Shown: positions 8,544 through 17,706, counted from the first letter of the stretch. The stretch is DNA of 64,000 nucleotides from Gulosibacter sp. 10 (GCF_900163695.1 NZ_FUIC01000007.1:124001-188000), one strand, 5' to 3'. Numbers and translations are program-made. Notes: generated by a model not told the origin, from the letters alone.

Positions 8544-10847
8544 TCACGGCTCGTCTGCGTAGCCCGGAAGCGGGATCGGCGGATGCTCCCGCCGGTAGAT
8601 CGGGTCGAATCGCTTCCTGCCGCCCAGGCGCGGACGCTGCTGCCAGTCCACGTCGCCGGGAGGGATGAACCACACGGTTCCCGACCCGCCTCGACTCCCC
8701 GAAGGCCGGCCGCTCCCCGAGCGACGACCGCGCGCAGAGTCTCCACCACTCGCAGGAGCTCCACCACTTGTAAGGCCCCGGCTGCTCGCAGGGTCCGGGC
8801 CGCCCGCAAGGTCCCGATCGCCCGCAGGGCCCGGGCTGCCTTCAGGGCCCCTGCTGCCCGCAAGGTTCCGGCGGCTGCCCGCAGAGCCCCGACGGCTCGA
8901 CGAATCCCGCCCGTTCGCAGGGTCGGGCGCGTGGGCGATCCGAACCTGCCAGCCCTCGTGCATGCGATGGTGGCAGTTCGTGCAGAGCAGGACCCCGTTG
9001 TCGAGGTCGGTTCTGCCGTCGTGGGCGTGCCACCAGCGCACGTGATGCGCCTCGGTCATGCCCGGCGGGAGTCCGCACATCGCGCAACCGCCGTCGCGCT
9101 CCACCAGGGCGAGTCGTTGCGCGCGGGTGAATTGCCGGCGCTCTCGTCCGAGGTCGAGCACCTCGCCATCTCCGCCGAGCACCATCGGGATGAGCCCGGC
9201 CGATGCCGCGAGTCTCCTCGCCGCTCCGGCATCGATCACAGGGCCTCCGTCGATCTCCGCGAGTCCGCCGACGCCGCGAGGGCCGTCGCGCAGGCTCGAT
9301 GCTCCCTCCGCTTCGCGGCTGCGACCGCGACCGGATCCCGAGATGGCGAGCAGGCGGAAATTCCGAGTGCCGTCGGCCGGTTGCCCTCGACCGTCCGCGA
9401 GAGCGCCGATGCCCTCGGGACCGTCAATGCCCTCGGAAGCATCGTTGGGTTCAGCGTCCCCGGGACGTGCAGACTCCCGGAGACGCGGGGCATCTCGCAC
9501 GTCTTCCGCGGAGCCTCGGCGCGCACCCGCCGCGGCTCCTGCCTGCCGCGCCCTGGGGCGCAACGACCGCACCTCGACCGGTCGCCTGGATTCCTCCGGG
9601 CTGCGGCGGGCCGCGACCACGCGAAGCACCGCTCCGTCAGTCGGGTCGAAGCCGTTGGCGGCCGCGGTCTCCGCCACCGGGACCGGCTCGTCGACGTCGA
9701 CGAGGTCGTCGAGCCCCATGCGCACCACCACGGTGGTCGAGGGTCCGGGCAGCCGCGAATGGTCGCACCCGAGCACGTGCTTGCAGAACTCCACCATCGC
9801 ATCGGCCTGCATCTGGACCACCGAGCGGGTGTCCACCGTCACCTGGTCCGCCGCTTCCAGAGATGCCGTCGGGGCGAAATGCACGCCCGAACCGTGCCCG
9901 GCGCTGCTCGCGCCGCCGCATCTCGACTCATCGGCAGCCGTTCCGGGCGCCTCCTCTGGGGCCCGCCCGACCACGGCGCCGTCCGGGCCGCTGCGTTCAC
10001 CGGCGGTCGGCACGGCTGGGTCGCCGAGGACGTTTCGACCCCGAGAGGTCCGGAGCTGCCCGGTCGTATAGGCCTCCAGCCCGTGCGCGATATAGGCGCC
10101 GGACTCCGCATCGAATCTCCCACGCAGATGCACCATCCCCGTCGACACGTCGGTGCGGATCGTCAGGGATCGCTCGCGGCGCTGCGCCTCCAACGACGGC
10201 GCGACGCCGTCGGGGTCGAGATGCGCCTCGACGCGCGCGCACACCTTGCGGAAGTCCCGCAGCCGCATCCCGTCGCGTGCGGTCTCGACCAGCTCGCGTT
10301 CGCCGATATCGAGCTCCTCCGGCTCCACTCGGGGCGCGAGTCTGGCGCGCAGCGCTACGACCTCGTTCGCGTGCGCCACCCCGATTTCGCCGCCGCGCAT
10401 CGCCTCGGCGACGTGCTCCGCCTTCGGCGGCACGCGATCGCCGGTCAGGCCGCGCTCTCCGACGATCGCGCGCCCGACCCGCACCAGCGCGGCGGCGTCC
10501 CGAGCCTCCACCCGGAGGAGCTCCGCTACCAGATCCGACCCGTTCCGACAGCCGTGACGCCGGGCGAGCCCTTCGGCGCCCCGAATCGGATCGGACCGGC
10601 GGTCGACCTCTCGCGCCGCGATGGCGGCCGCGACATCGACCCTGCGCCGCAGCTCTGCGAGGACCCGCATCAGGTCCAGCACATCCGCACCCGCCGCCAC
10701 CTCGAGGTCGTCCTCCAGGACGTCTCCAGCAGAGCGAGGCGCGAGGGAGTACCAGGAGGACAGGAAATCGTCGAACGCGCGCATGAGCGCGGCACGGTCG
10801 CCCGCGCGCTCGTCGTCGGAGCGACGATCGAACTGCACCGCTTCCAT
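8544..10847 (-). CDS. DUF222 / HNH-endonuclease domain protein (13E12 type)
   Basis: A 767-residue protein of the family often present in many copies in actinobacterial genomes (13E12 repeat family). The N-terminal two-thirds is a DUF222 domain (helical; ADVLDLMRVLAELRRRVDVAAA near residue 55). The HNH nuclease motif lies at about 587-635: CAMCG, EAHHVRWW, TDLDNGVLLC and CTNCHHRMHEGW supply both zinc Cys pairs and the catalytic His/Asn. The last 130 residues are low-complexity Gly/Ser/Arg/Asp/Pro. GAGGAGGTC precedes ATG 10847, and a TATGAT hexamer lies at 10878-10883. The biological role of the family is not established. Confidence 0.9.
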   Translation of the reverse strand: MEAVQFDRRSDDERAGDRAALMRAFDDFLSSWYSLAPRSAGDVLEDDLEVAAGADVLDLMRVLAELRRRVDVAAAIAAREVDRRSDPIRGAEGLARRHGCRNGSDLVAELLRVEARDAAALVRVGRAIVGERGLTGDRVPPKAEHVAEAMRGGEIGVAHANEVVALRARLAPRVEPEELDIGERELVETARDGMRLRDFRKVCARVEAHLDPDGVAPSLEAQRRERSLTIRTDVSTGMVHLRGRFDAESGAYIAHGLEAYTTGQLRTSRGRNVLGDPAVPTAGERSGPDGAVVGRAPEEAPGTAADESRCGGASSAGHGSGVHFAPTASLEAADQVTVDTRSVVQMQADAMVEFCKHVLGCDHSRLPGPSTTVVVRMGLDDLVDVDEPVPVAETAAANGFDPTDGAVLRVVAARRSPEESRRPVEVRSLRPRARQAGAAAGARRGSAEDVRDAPRLRESARPGDAEPNDASEGIDGPEGIGALADGRGQPADGTRNFRLLAISGSGRGRSREAEGASSLRDGPRGVGGLAEIDGGPVIDAGAARRLAASAGLIPMVLGGDGEVLDLGRERRQFTRAQRLALVERDGGCAMCGLPPGMTEAHHVRWWHAHDGRTDLDNGVLLCTNCHHRMHEGWQVRIAHAPDPANGRDSSSRRGSAGSRRNLAGSRGPEGSPGPAGDRDLAGGPDPASSRGLTSGGAPASGGDSARGRRSGSGRPSGSRGGSGTVWFIPPGDVDWQQRPRLGGRKRFDPIYRREHPPIPLPGYADEP

Positions 10848-11256
10848 GCGCAGACCTCCTCGACTGCAATCCAGCCAATCATATTTCGATGATTATTTCA
10901 ATACTTTTTCGCTGAAAGAATCGGTATTACTAGAACAAATATACGATTATACGCGCCGTTCCACCGGCTCCTCCATCGCGTCGTGCGCCCGCACCCACCC
11001 GTTCACGGCGTCGGAAGATCCTTCCGAGTTCATCGAAGCACCACCCACCGACATCGGTGCCGTGCCGCCGAAGCCGCGCGTCATCGGTTCCGAGCATGGG
11101 GGCACCGTACTGCCCCCCTGCCCGCCACTTTCGACGCCTTGTCGCCGGCTCGGCGCATGGAGAGCTCGGCGAATGGAGGACACCGAATCGCACCCGCCAG
11201 CGCGCGTTGCCCACAGCCGCCCCTCGCCCGCGCGCATCGTCATTAGGATTGAGCGC
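10848..11256. other. Intergenic region between the HNH gene and orn
   Basis: This 409-nt divergent gap begins with an unusually AT-rich stretch (about 10878-10955), the most AT-rich in the window. It holds the probable HNH-gene promoter (TATGAT at 10878-10883, minus strand) and several TATT/AATA runs. The rest is GC-rich, and I see no gene, hairpin or RNA motif there. The orn promoter should lie at the right end, but no clear hexamers are visible. Confidence 0.5.
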
Positions 11257-11907
11257 ATGAGTGCAACACAGGACCGCCTAGTTTGGATCGACTGCGAGAT
11301 GACCGGGCTCGAGGTGGAGGTCGACGAGCTGTGCGAGATCGCGGTGTTCGTGACCGACTACGAGCTGAATCTCCTCGACAAGGCAGGCCTGGACGTCGTC
11401 ATCAAGCCCTCGCAGGCCGCGATGGACCACATGAACGATTTCGTGACCGGCATGCACCGCACCTCCGGCCTGCTCGACGAGATCCCCTTCGGCGCGAGCG
11501 TCGAGGAGGCGGAGCGGCAGGTGCTCGACTACATCAAGCGCTTCGTGCCGGGCGAGCGCCAGGCGCCGCTCGCGGGAAACACGATCGGCACCGACCGCAT
11601 GTTCATCAACCGCTACATGCCGAAGCTCGACGCGCACCTCCACTACCGGAACATCGACGTCTCCACGCTCAAGGAGCTCTCGCGCCACTGGTACCCGCGG
11701 GTCTACTTCAACTCCCCCGAGAAGCACGGCGGCCACCGCGCGACGGCGGACATCCTCGAGTCCATCCGAGAGCTCCGCTACTACCGCGAGGCGATGTGCA
11801 TCCCCCAGCCCGGCCCCGACAGCCAGTCGCTCAAGGCCGTCTCGGAGCGCGTCGTCGCCGATTTCGCACCGAACCTCGAGCGCTTCGCGGAGCCCGAGGA
11901 GCAGTAG
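11257..11907 (+). CDS. orn: Oligoribonuclease (DEDDh 3'-5' exonuclease)
   Basis: A 216-residue cytoplasmic exonuclease that degrades 2-5-nt RNAs (and pGpG) to mononucleotides, the last step of mRNA turnover. Catalytic acids are visible in WIDCEMTGLE (Asp12, Glu14). The family blocks LAGNTIGTDRMFINRYMP, NIDVSTLKELSRHWYP and the late HRATAD (DEDDh His and Asp) follow. The length matches bacterial Orn plus about 30 extra C-terminal residues. ATG 11257 is chosen because it starts the conserved domain; the frame is open upstream without homology. It stands alone, followed by repeats and tRNA-His. Confidence 0.95.
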   Translation: MSATQDRLVWIDCEMTGLEVEVDELCEIAVFVTDYELNLLDKAGLDVVIKPSQAAMDHMNDFVTGMHRTSGLLDEIPFGASVEEAERQVLDYIKRFVPGERQAPLAGNTIGTDRMFINRYMPKLDAHLHYRNIDVSTLKELSRHWYPRVYFNSPEKHGGHRATADILESIRELRYYREAMCIPQPGPDSQSLKAVSERVVADFAPNLERFAEPEEQ

Positions 11908-11964
11908 CGCGGCCCGAATCCGCAACAGTCCGAACCGGCACCCGACCGGGGCTGAATCCGCACG

Positions 11965-12050
11965 GCTGCGATTCGCCGAATCGCAGCCAACACTGATCGA
12001 ATCGATTCGCCGATTCGCGATCGGAAGCGGTCGAATCGATTCGCCGATTC
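11965..12050. repeat. GATTC/GAATC repeat cluster upstream of tRNA-His
   Basis: A 23-nt near-perfect palindrome (11965-11987, arms GCTGCGATTCG/CGAATCGCAGC around one base) is followed by two identical 20-nt direct repeats at 11997-12016 and 12031-12050, each built of TCGAATCGATTCG plus CCGATTC, with a 34-nt period. The palindrome could terminate orn. The direct repeats contain nested palindromes and end about 50 nt before tRNA-His. A TAGGAT hexamer at 12064-12069 is a candidate tRNA -10. Confidence 0.7.
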
Positions 12051-12101
12051 AACAGGATTGGGGTAGGATTCCATGGTTGGCGCCTGCAGGGCGCCGGCAC
12101 G

Positions 12102-12174
12102 GTGGGTATAGCTCAGTCGGTAGAGCGCTTGGTTGTGGTCCAGGAGGTCGCGGGTTCAAGCCCCGTTACTCACC
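12102..12174 (+). tRNA. tRNA-His (anticodon GTG)
   Basis: Acceptor GTGGGTA pairs with TACTCAC. The D arm is GCTC-AGTCGGT-AGAGC, the anticodon arm CTTGG-TTGTGGT-CCAGG with anticodon GTG, and the T arm GCGGG-TTCAAGC-CCCGT (one G-T). A G at 12101 faces discriminator C at 12174, providing the G-1:C73 identity pair of tRNA-His. CCA is not encoded. Confidence 0.96.
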
Positions 12175-12183
12175 CCGAACGCA

Positions 12184-12223
12184 GACCCCCGACTTCGATG
12201 CCGCGGCACGGAAGTCGGGGGTC
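12184..12223 (+). terminator. Terminator after tRNA-His
   Basis: A 13-bp perfect stem (arms 12184-12196 and 12211-12223) with a 14-nt loop is followed by GCTCCTTTTCC. It lies 10 nt after the tRNA and probably ends its transcript. The opposing gene at 12305 stops 80 nt further on. Confidence 0.8.
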
Positions 12224-12304
12224 GCTCCTTTTCCCGGCGCCGGTCCCCGCTCACGCTCTGCGCGCGATCCACGTTCCGCCCCGGGCGATCCGGGTCAGCC
12301 GCCC

Positions 12305-12760
12305 CTACCCGAACAGCCCCGCCTTCTTCCAGCCGCACTGCTTGAGATAGCCCCGCACCGCATCCTTGATCAGCGAGGTGTCCAGCCGGGACTCCACCAT
12401 GCCGACCTCGCCGTCGGCCTTGTTCTGGCCGAAGCCGAAGGAGACGGACTTCTGCGTCGTCTTCCCCTTGAAGGTCGACGCGCTGGTCCCGAACCCGATC
12501 CGACCGCCGCCGGCGCTGATGCCCGAGGCCGATTCATCGGTCCGATCCTGCTCCTTCCACCTGCCCTTGTCGTTGAGCGTCGCGGTGAAGGTGTATTCGC
12601 GCTGCTCGTCGGTGACGGCGTCGGGCGCGAAGAACCGGGCGTCCATCCACCGCCAGGTCGCGATGATCGAGTCGCCCTCGACGGTGACCTGCCACGGCTG
12701 TTCGTCCCCGTTGAGCGCCCGCGGCGCCTCCGCCAGGACCTGCTGCTTGTCCATTGCCAT
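12305..12760 (-). CDS. Conserved-looking hypothetical protein, 151 residues
   Basis: I do not recognise the family. The protein is soluble, with no signal or membrane segment. The N-terminal half reads as a beta-rich domain (WQVTVEGDSIIATWRWMDARFF, then EYTFTATLNDKGRWKEQD). A Gly/Ser-rich linker follows (about residues 80-110), then a C-terminal helix ending GYLKQCGWKKAGLFG. ATG 12760 is preferred over the ATG at 12754 because AAGGAGCGACC gives it proper spacing; the frame is open upstream to 13312 but without domain content. It is divergent from the lipoprotein pseudogene and convergent with tRNA-His. Confidence 0.75.
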   Translation of the reverse strand: MAMDKQQVLAEAPRALNGDEQPWQVTVEGDSIIATWRWMDARFFAPDAVTDEQREYTFTATLNDKGRWKEQDRTDESASGISAGGGRIGFGTSASTFKGKTTQKSVSFGFGQNKADGEVGMVESRLDTSLIKDAVRGYLKQCGWKKAGLFG

Positions 12761-12896
12761 TGGTCGCTCCTTAACTCGCGGCCGATCGTAGCGCCCACTC
12801 CTTCGGCCCACCCAGGAGAAGCCCTCCGATCCCCGGCTCCCGTCAGGCGCCCCGTTGCAGAATGAGGTCCGCAGGACCAAGCATCTTGGAGGATCC

Positions 12897-13888
12897 ATGC
12901 CCGCACGACGACGTACGACCGCCGCCATCGCCGCCTCGTCCATGCTGCTCGCACTGACGGCGTGCAGCCAGCAGCCGCAGCCGTCGGCGCCCGAATCCGC
13001 CCCCGAGCCCGTCGAATGCGGCAGCGCCACCGCACCCGTGTTCACCGGCGAGGCGGCGGCGTGGGTGACGACCGCGGATGCGGGCGAATTCACCGTCGTC
13101 ACGGGAGCGCCCGCGATCGAGACGGCCGCCGACGGCGCGGTATTCACCGTCGACGTCTCGCTCGCGACGCCGACGATCTGGAGCGAGGTCATCAGCGCCG
13201 GACGCCATCTCGTGCTCGCGGACGCCGAAGGCCGCGTATGCGAGCCCGCCGACGTCTCGGGCGCGAACCAGCAGTTCATGACCGGGGTGAACAGCGACGA
13301 GTTCATGGACATCGACCTCGCCTTCGAAGTGCCCGAGGGCTCCGATCCGGCCGACTAGTCGCTCTTCATCGTCGACGACTACGGCAACGCCACCGGCCGC
13401 ATCGCGACGGGCCAGGTCGAGCCGTTCGCACGGCCCGACGGGCAGTGCCCGGGGGTGCACGTCGGCTTCCGCGGCGCCGACGTCGAGGCCGCGTTCGGCG
13501 AGCCGGCGCAGGTCGAGCTCGGCGGGGAGGCGCTCGGCTCGATCCAGGTCGAGGAGCCCGCCCCAGGCGCGGCCGAGGAGGGCGGGCGGGCGGATGCCCC
13601 GGGGCCGCTCATGTCCTCGAGCGTGCAGGTGCTCGACGACCCCGAGCTCGAAGTGACGGTCTCCGCCGACGCGATCGAGGCCGTGGACTCCCAGGGCAAC
13701 CTCTGCCCCTGTGGTCGGCCTCCGGCCAGGACCCCGACTTCATGCAGGTGGCCGACGAATCGGCGGGGGCCTTCCCCGTCGAGTTCATCACCGCCTCCGA
13801 CGCGGTGCCGGAGGGCGTCCGCATCCAGTACAAGTCCGGCTACACGCAGCCGGACAGCGAGGAGCAGCTCCTCTTCGTGTGGCAGTGA
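12897..13888 (+). pseudogene. Secreted lipoprotein gene with in-frame stop and frameshift
   Basis: ATG 12897, with GGAGG in front, starts a lipoprotein signal (MPARRRTT..LLALTAC, lipobox Cys near residue 22). The frame stops at TAG 13356-13358 inside PEGSDPAD-stop-SLFIVDDYG, where a Trp codon would fit. It then continues open with good codon bias to about 13706. There the continuing protein (LWSASGQDPDFMQVADES...LLFVWQ) is in another frame; one extra C in the C4 run at 13706-13709 would restore it. The intact product would be about 330 residues with two similar extracellular segments. Both lesions could be real decay or sequencing errors. Family unknown. Confidence 0.75.
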
Positions 13889-14042
13889 TGCACGTGGCAG
13901 TGATGCACGCGGCGGGAATATGCGGGGTAGGAATACGGGGCGGGAATACGGGGGGGCGTCCGATGCCGCCCCGTGCGGCGGTGACGCCGCCCCGCGCGCG
14001 ATCGGCTACCGTGTTCGCATCCCGCCCGGAAGGGGATGAACG

Positions 14043-15047
14043 ATGAACCAGCACCAGGACGCGGCGGCGCGCCCCGCATCCGCGGACGCGGCCGATGAAG
14101 CGCAGGTCGCGGCCCACGCGGTGCCGCCGCCGAGCCGACGCATCTGGGTGTGGCTGCTCTCCACCGCCGCCGAGATCGCCGCCTTCGCCTCCATCCCGGC
14201 CCTCCTCGACGGAGCGGTGCCGGAGGGCGTCGACCTTCCGGGGAACGGCCTCGTCATCGCCTGGGTGATCCTCACCGTCATCGCCACGGTGCTGTCGAGC
14301 ACGGCGGTCTCGCTCCGAGGCTCGCGCGCCGGCGCCCGCTTCTTCGGCGTCGCCGCACTCGCAGCGCTGATCGCTTCCCTGGCGCTGCTGAGCTGGATCA
14401 CGATCGAGCTCCGCGTGGCGCACATCTCCCTCTACGAACTCGGCGCCGAGGCGATGCGCGGCTGCGAGGGATCCTATCCGGAGGGCTGCCTGCCGGACCC
14501 GCATCGCATCCCGGAGCTCTTCGTCCCCTCCCTCGCCATGGTGATGGCGGCCATCGCGGTGGTCCTCGACCTCGTCAGGAGGCGCACCGCCTGGCCGGTC
14601 GCCACGATCGCCGGCGTGGTCGCGGCCGCGCCGACCACGGTCTTCCTCCACCTCACCGTCATCGCTGACGATGCGGTGGCCGTCGACCTCGAGCCGCTCT
14701 CGCTCCTGCTCCTGCTGGTATTCGCGATCACCGCGGCCTGCTGGTGGATGCGCGCCCTCGACGGGGTGGGCGCCATCGGCGCCTGGCTCTGGTACCTCGG
14801 AGGCATGGTGTTCTTCTTCATCGCCGCGCCGCTGATGAACGAGGCGCAGAGCCGGTACCGGGAGCAGTTCGACGCCTCGATCCACCGGTATGTCAACGAC
14901 GGAGGCCTGGGCATGGTCGGGGTCATGGTCTGGCTGCTGCTCGCCTTCACCATCACGCACATCGTCTGGCTGGTCCTCGACGCCCGGAAGAACCGGGCCG
15001 CCGAGGTCGGGGCAGCCGGCCGGACGCCGAGGAGCGAATCCGCATGA
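14043..15047 (+). CDS. Multi-pass membrane protein of unknown function
   Basis: A 334-residue protein with a 30-residue polar Ala-rich N-terminus and then about eight hydrophobic segments (for example IWVWLLSTAAEIAAFASIPALL and LSLLLLLVFAITAACWW). An extracytoplasmic loop holds two Cys (RGCEGSYPEGCLP) that could form a disulfide. ATG 14043 follows GGGGATGAACG. The stop overlaps the glpD start by 4 nt (ATGA), so the two are translationally coupled. That coupling is the only functional hint. I do not recognise the family. Confidence 0.8.
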   Translation: MNQHQDAAARPASADAADEAQVAAHAVPPPSRRIWVWLLSTAAEIAAFASIPALLDGAVPEGVDLPGNGLVIAWVILTVIATVLSSTAVSLRGSRAGARFFGVAALAALIASLALLSWITIELRVAHISLYELGAEAMRGCEGSYPEGCLPDPHRIPELFVPSLAMVMAAIAVVLDLVRRRTAWPVATIAGVVAAAPTTVFLHLTVIADDAVAVDLEPLSLLLLLVFAITAACWWMRALDGVGAIGAWLWYLGGMVFFFIAAPLMNEAQSRYREQFDASIHRYVNDGGLGMVGVMVWLLLAFTITHIVWLVLDARKNRAAEVGAAGRTPRSESA

Positions 15048-16822
15048 CGTCATCCGCAAACGGGGCCGCCCGGCCCCTCCGCGCCAGGGTCGCCGAGCTC
15101 CGCTCCCGGCCTCGGGCCGAGGTGCTCGTCATCGGCGGCGGGATCAACGGCATCGCCGCCTTCCGCGAGCTCGCACTCCAGGGCGTGGACGTGGCCCTCG
15201 TCGAGCGGGGCGATTTCGCCTCGGGCGCCTCCTCCGCGTCGAGCCACATGATCCACGGCGGCATCCGCTATCTCGAGAACGGCGAGTTCCGGCTCGTGCG
15301 GGAGGCCGTGCAGGAGCGCAACCGGCTCATCCGCAACGCCCCGCACTACGTGCGGCCGCTCAAGACCACCATCCCGATCTTCTCCACCTTCTCGGGCCTG
15401 CTCAGCGCCCCGTTCCGCCTGCTCGTGACGCACGGCCGCGGCGAGCCCCGGGAGCGCGGCGCCGCGCTCATCAAGACCGGGCTCACGCTCTACGACGCGT
15501 TCTCCCGCGGCTCCACGCGGGTGCCGCCGCACCGCTTCCACGGCCGCGCGAGGTCGCTCCGGGACCTGCCCTGGCTCAACCCCTCGCTGAAGTACACGGC
15601 CACCTACTACGACGCGTCGATGCACGATCCCGAGCGCCTCGCGCTCGACGTGCTCTCGGACGGACTCGCCGCCGGCGCCGACCGCTCGGGCGCGCCGAGC
15701 GCGCGAGCCGCGAACTACCTCTCGGCGACGGGCGCCGCCGAGGACGGCGTCCTGCTCCGCGACGAGGTCGGCGGCGAGACCTTCCCCTTCGCCGCGGATG
15801 TCGTCGTCAACGCGTCGGGGCCGTGGACGGACCGCACCAACGCCGCGCTCGGAGCGCCGACCGAGTTCATGGGCGGCACCAAGGGCTCCCACATCGTCCT
15901 CGACCACCCGCAGCTGCTCGCGGCCACCCGCGGCCGCGAGCTGTTCTTCGAGCACTCCGACGGCCGCATCGTGCTCATCTACCCCCTCAAGGGCCGCGTC
16001 CTCGTGGGCACCACCGACCTCCGCGCCGATCCCGGCGAGGCCCCGGTCTGCACCGACGAGGAGATCGACTACTTCTTCGACCTCATCGGGCACGTCTTCC
16101 CCTCGATCCCGGTCGAGCGCTCGCAGATCGTCTACACCTTCTCCGGCATCCGGCCGCTCCCCCGGCAGGACGACGCGGCGCCGGGCTTCATCTCCCGCGA
16201 CTACCGCATCGAGCGCGGGCGCGTCGGCGGCGCCGCGCTGCTGAGCCTCGTGGGAGGCAAGTGGACGACGTTCCGCGCGCTCGGCGAGCACCTGGCCGAC
16301 GAGACGCTGTCGGCGCTCGGCCGGCGGCGGAGCGTGGACACCCGCACCACCGTGATCGGCGGCGGCATCGGCTTCCCCATCGACCGGGCCTCGCGGACGA
16401 TCTGGGTCGCCCGGCACGGCCGCGGCCATGCCGCGGCGACGGTGGAGCGGATGCTCGACCGGTACGGCACGAAGGCGGCCGAGGTGCTCGAGGCGATCCC
16501 GGCGCGTGCCGAGCCCCTCGCGGAGCTCCCCGGCTACTTCGCCGAAGAGCTCGCCCATCTCGCCGCGCACGAGGAGGTCGTGCATCTGGACGACCTGCTG
16601 CTCCGCCGCACCTCCCTCGCGTTCACCGGCGGGCTCCGCCACGACGGGCTGCGCGCCGCGGCCGATGCGGTCGCGCCCGTGCTCGGCTGGGATGCCTCGC
16701 GCCGCGACGCCGAGGTCGGCCGGACCGTCGAGCTGCTCCTGCGCGCCCACCGGGTCGTCGTCGAGATGCCCTCGGCCGCCCGAGGCCGCGCGGAGGATGC
16801 GGGGCGCGCCGGAGGTTCCTAG
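15044..16822 (+). CDS. glpD: Glycerol-3-phosphate dehydrogenase (FAD-dependent, GlpD)
   Basis: A 592-residue membrane-associated flavoenzyme that oxidises glycerol-3-phosphate to dihydroxyacetone phosphate, passing electrons to quinone. The FAD Rossmann motif VIGGGINGIAAF is at about residues 29-40. SSHMIHGGIRYLENGEF, the DAO-fold signature of GlpD, follows. KGRVLVGTTDLRADPGE and GGKWTTFRALGEHLADE mark the end of the DAO domain, and the C-terminal domain fills about 400-592. ATG 15044 overlaps the upstream membrane-protein stop. The glycerol kinase and facilitator genes are not in the window. The 3' end overlaps a convergent gene by 4 nt. Confidence 0.93.
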   Translation: MTSSANGAARPLRARVAELRSRPRAEVLVIGGGINGIAAFRELALQGVDVALVERGDFASGASSASSHMIHGGIRYLENGEFRLVREAVQERNRLIRNAPHYVRPLKTTIPIFSTFSGLLSAPFRLLVTHGRGEPRERGAALIKTGLTLYDAFSRGSTRVPPHRFHGRARSLRDLPWLNPSLKYTATYYDASMHDPERLALDVLSDGLAAGADRSGAPSARAANYLSATGAAEDGVLLRDEVGGETFPFAADVVVNASGPWTDRTNAALGAPTEFMGGTKGSHIVLDHPQLLAATRGRELFFEHSDGRIVLIYPLKGRVLVGTTDLRADPGEAPVCTDEEIDYFFDLIGHVFPSIPVERSQIVYTFSGIRPLPRQDDAAPGFISRDYRIERGRVGGAALLSLVGGKWTTFRALGEHLADETLSALGRRRSVDTRTTVIGGGIGFPIDRASRTIWVARHGRGHAAATVERMLDRYGTKAAEVLEAIPARAEPLAELPGYFAEELAHLAAHEEVVHLDDLLLRRTSLAFTGGLRHDGLRAAADAVAPVLGWDASRRDAEVGRTVELLLRAHRVVVEMPSAARGRAEDAGRAGGS

Positions 16823-17706
16823 GAACGCGGATGGCGGATCCCCCAAGATGGCACCCGCGCGTCGCGGACCGGCAGCAGCCTTCGCGCGGCCCGGACGACC
16901 GGCCCGGCGCCGGGCCGCCAGTCGGCGTCGTCCCCCGCCGGCCACGCGTAGGCGGGCACGCCGTCGACGAGGAGCCCGGCGAGCTCGGGGATGCCGAGTT
17001 CGGCCGCGGACCAGTCGTAGAGCGCCCGGAGCCGCGGCTGGACGAGTCCGTGGTCGAGCAGCCGGCCGAGGCCGTGCTCCCGCGCGACGTACGGGGCGAC
17101 ATCCTCGCCGAGCGGATACCGGTTGGGCAGCACCCTCGAGAGCGATAAGAAGATGCCGCTGAACCCAACCCGCGGATCGCCGAGGACCGGCCCGAGCGGC
17201 GCCAGCGGTCCGAGCGCCAGCCGAGGGGCCGCCACGAGCGCGTGCGCGTAGAGCACCCGCATGAGGACGAGGTTGAGGAAGAACCGCTCGACCCGCCCCT
17301 CCGCCGCGGCCAGCGCCTCGTGCCGCAGGTAGGCGCTCGCAACGGAGGCGTTGTGCGCGTGGTACCAGTGCCGCGCCGACGGTCGGCGCAGGAACCGGAC
17401 CGCCGAGGCCGCCGCCGGCGAGGACGGGCCGCCGGGACGCCCCGCGACGAGGTAGCCCGCCTCCGCGCTCGTGCGGAGCAGGTCCTCGTTCATCGCCCGC
17501 CACCAGGGGCTCCCGGCACCCGGGTCGAGCAGGCCCCGCCGGAGCTGCCAGCGCATGAAGGCCACCGCCGCGCGCCGATAGGGCAGCCTGCTCCGCCCGA
17601 TCTCCGGATGCGCGTAGAGGCGGACGAGCAGTCGCACGCGCTTCCCCGGGTCGTCGCGCACCGCGGCGACCAGCCGTTCGGCGAGCGCCGCGGCGGAGGG
17701 GGCCAT
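16819..17706 (-). CDS. Uncharacterised 295-residue protein
   Basis: I do not recognise a named family. The protein is Ala/Leu/Arg-rich and mostly helical by composition, with no signal peptide and no clear membrane helix. Distinct segments are RRPSARHWYHAHNASVASAYL (a His/Tyr-rich stretch near 110-130), RFFLNLVLMRVLYAHALV and GFSGIFLSLSRVLPNRYPLGEDV. These have the conservation-like spacing of a real domain rather than shadow translation, and codon bias is normal. It converges on glpD with a 4-nt overlap and is followed upstream by corA's 3' end. Function unknown. Confidence 0.75.
   Translation of the reverse strand: MAPSAAALAERLVAAVRDDPGKRVRLLVRLYAHPEIGRSRLPYRRAAVAFMRWQLRRGLLDPGAGSPWWRAMNEDLLRTSAEAGYLVAGRPGGPSSPAAASAVRFLRRPSARHWYHAHNASVASAYLRHEALAAAEGRVERFFLNLVLMRVLYAHALVAAPRLALGPLAPLGPVLGDPRVGFSGIFLSLSRVLPNRYPLGEDVAPYVAREHGLGRLLDHGLVQPRLRALYDWSAAELGIPELAGLLVDGVPAYAWPAGDDADWRPGAGPVVRAARRLLPVRDARVPSWGIRHPRS

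Noticed and set aside
11257-12101. tRNA-associated integrated element near tRNA-His
   Set aside because: No integrase, no attL/attR pair and normal flanking genes; the repeats remain unexplained but do not show an element.
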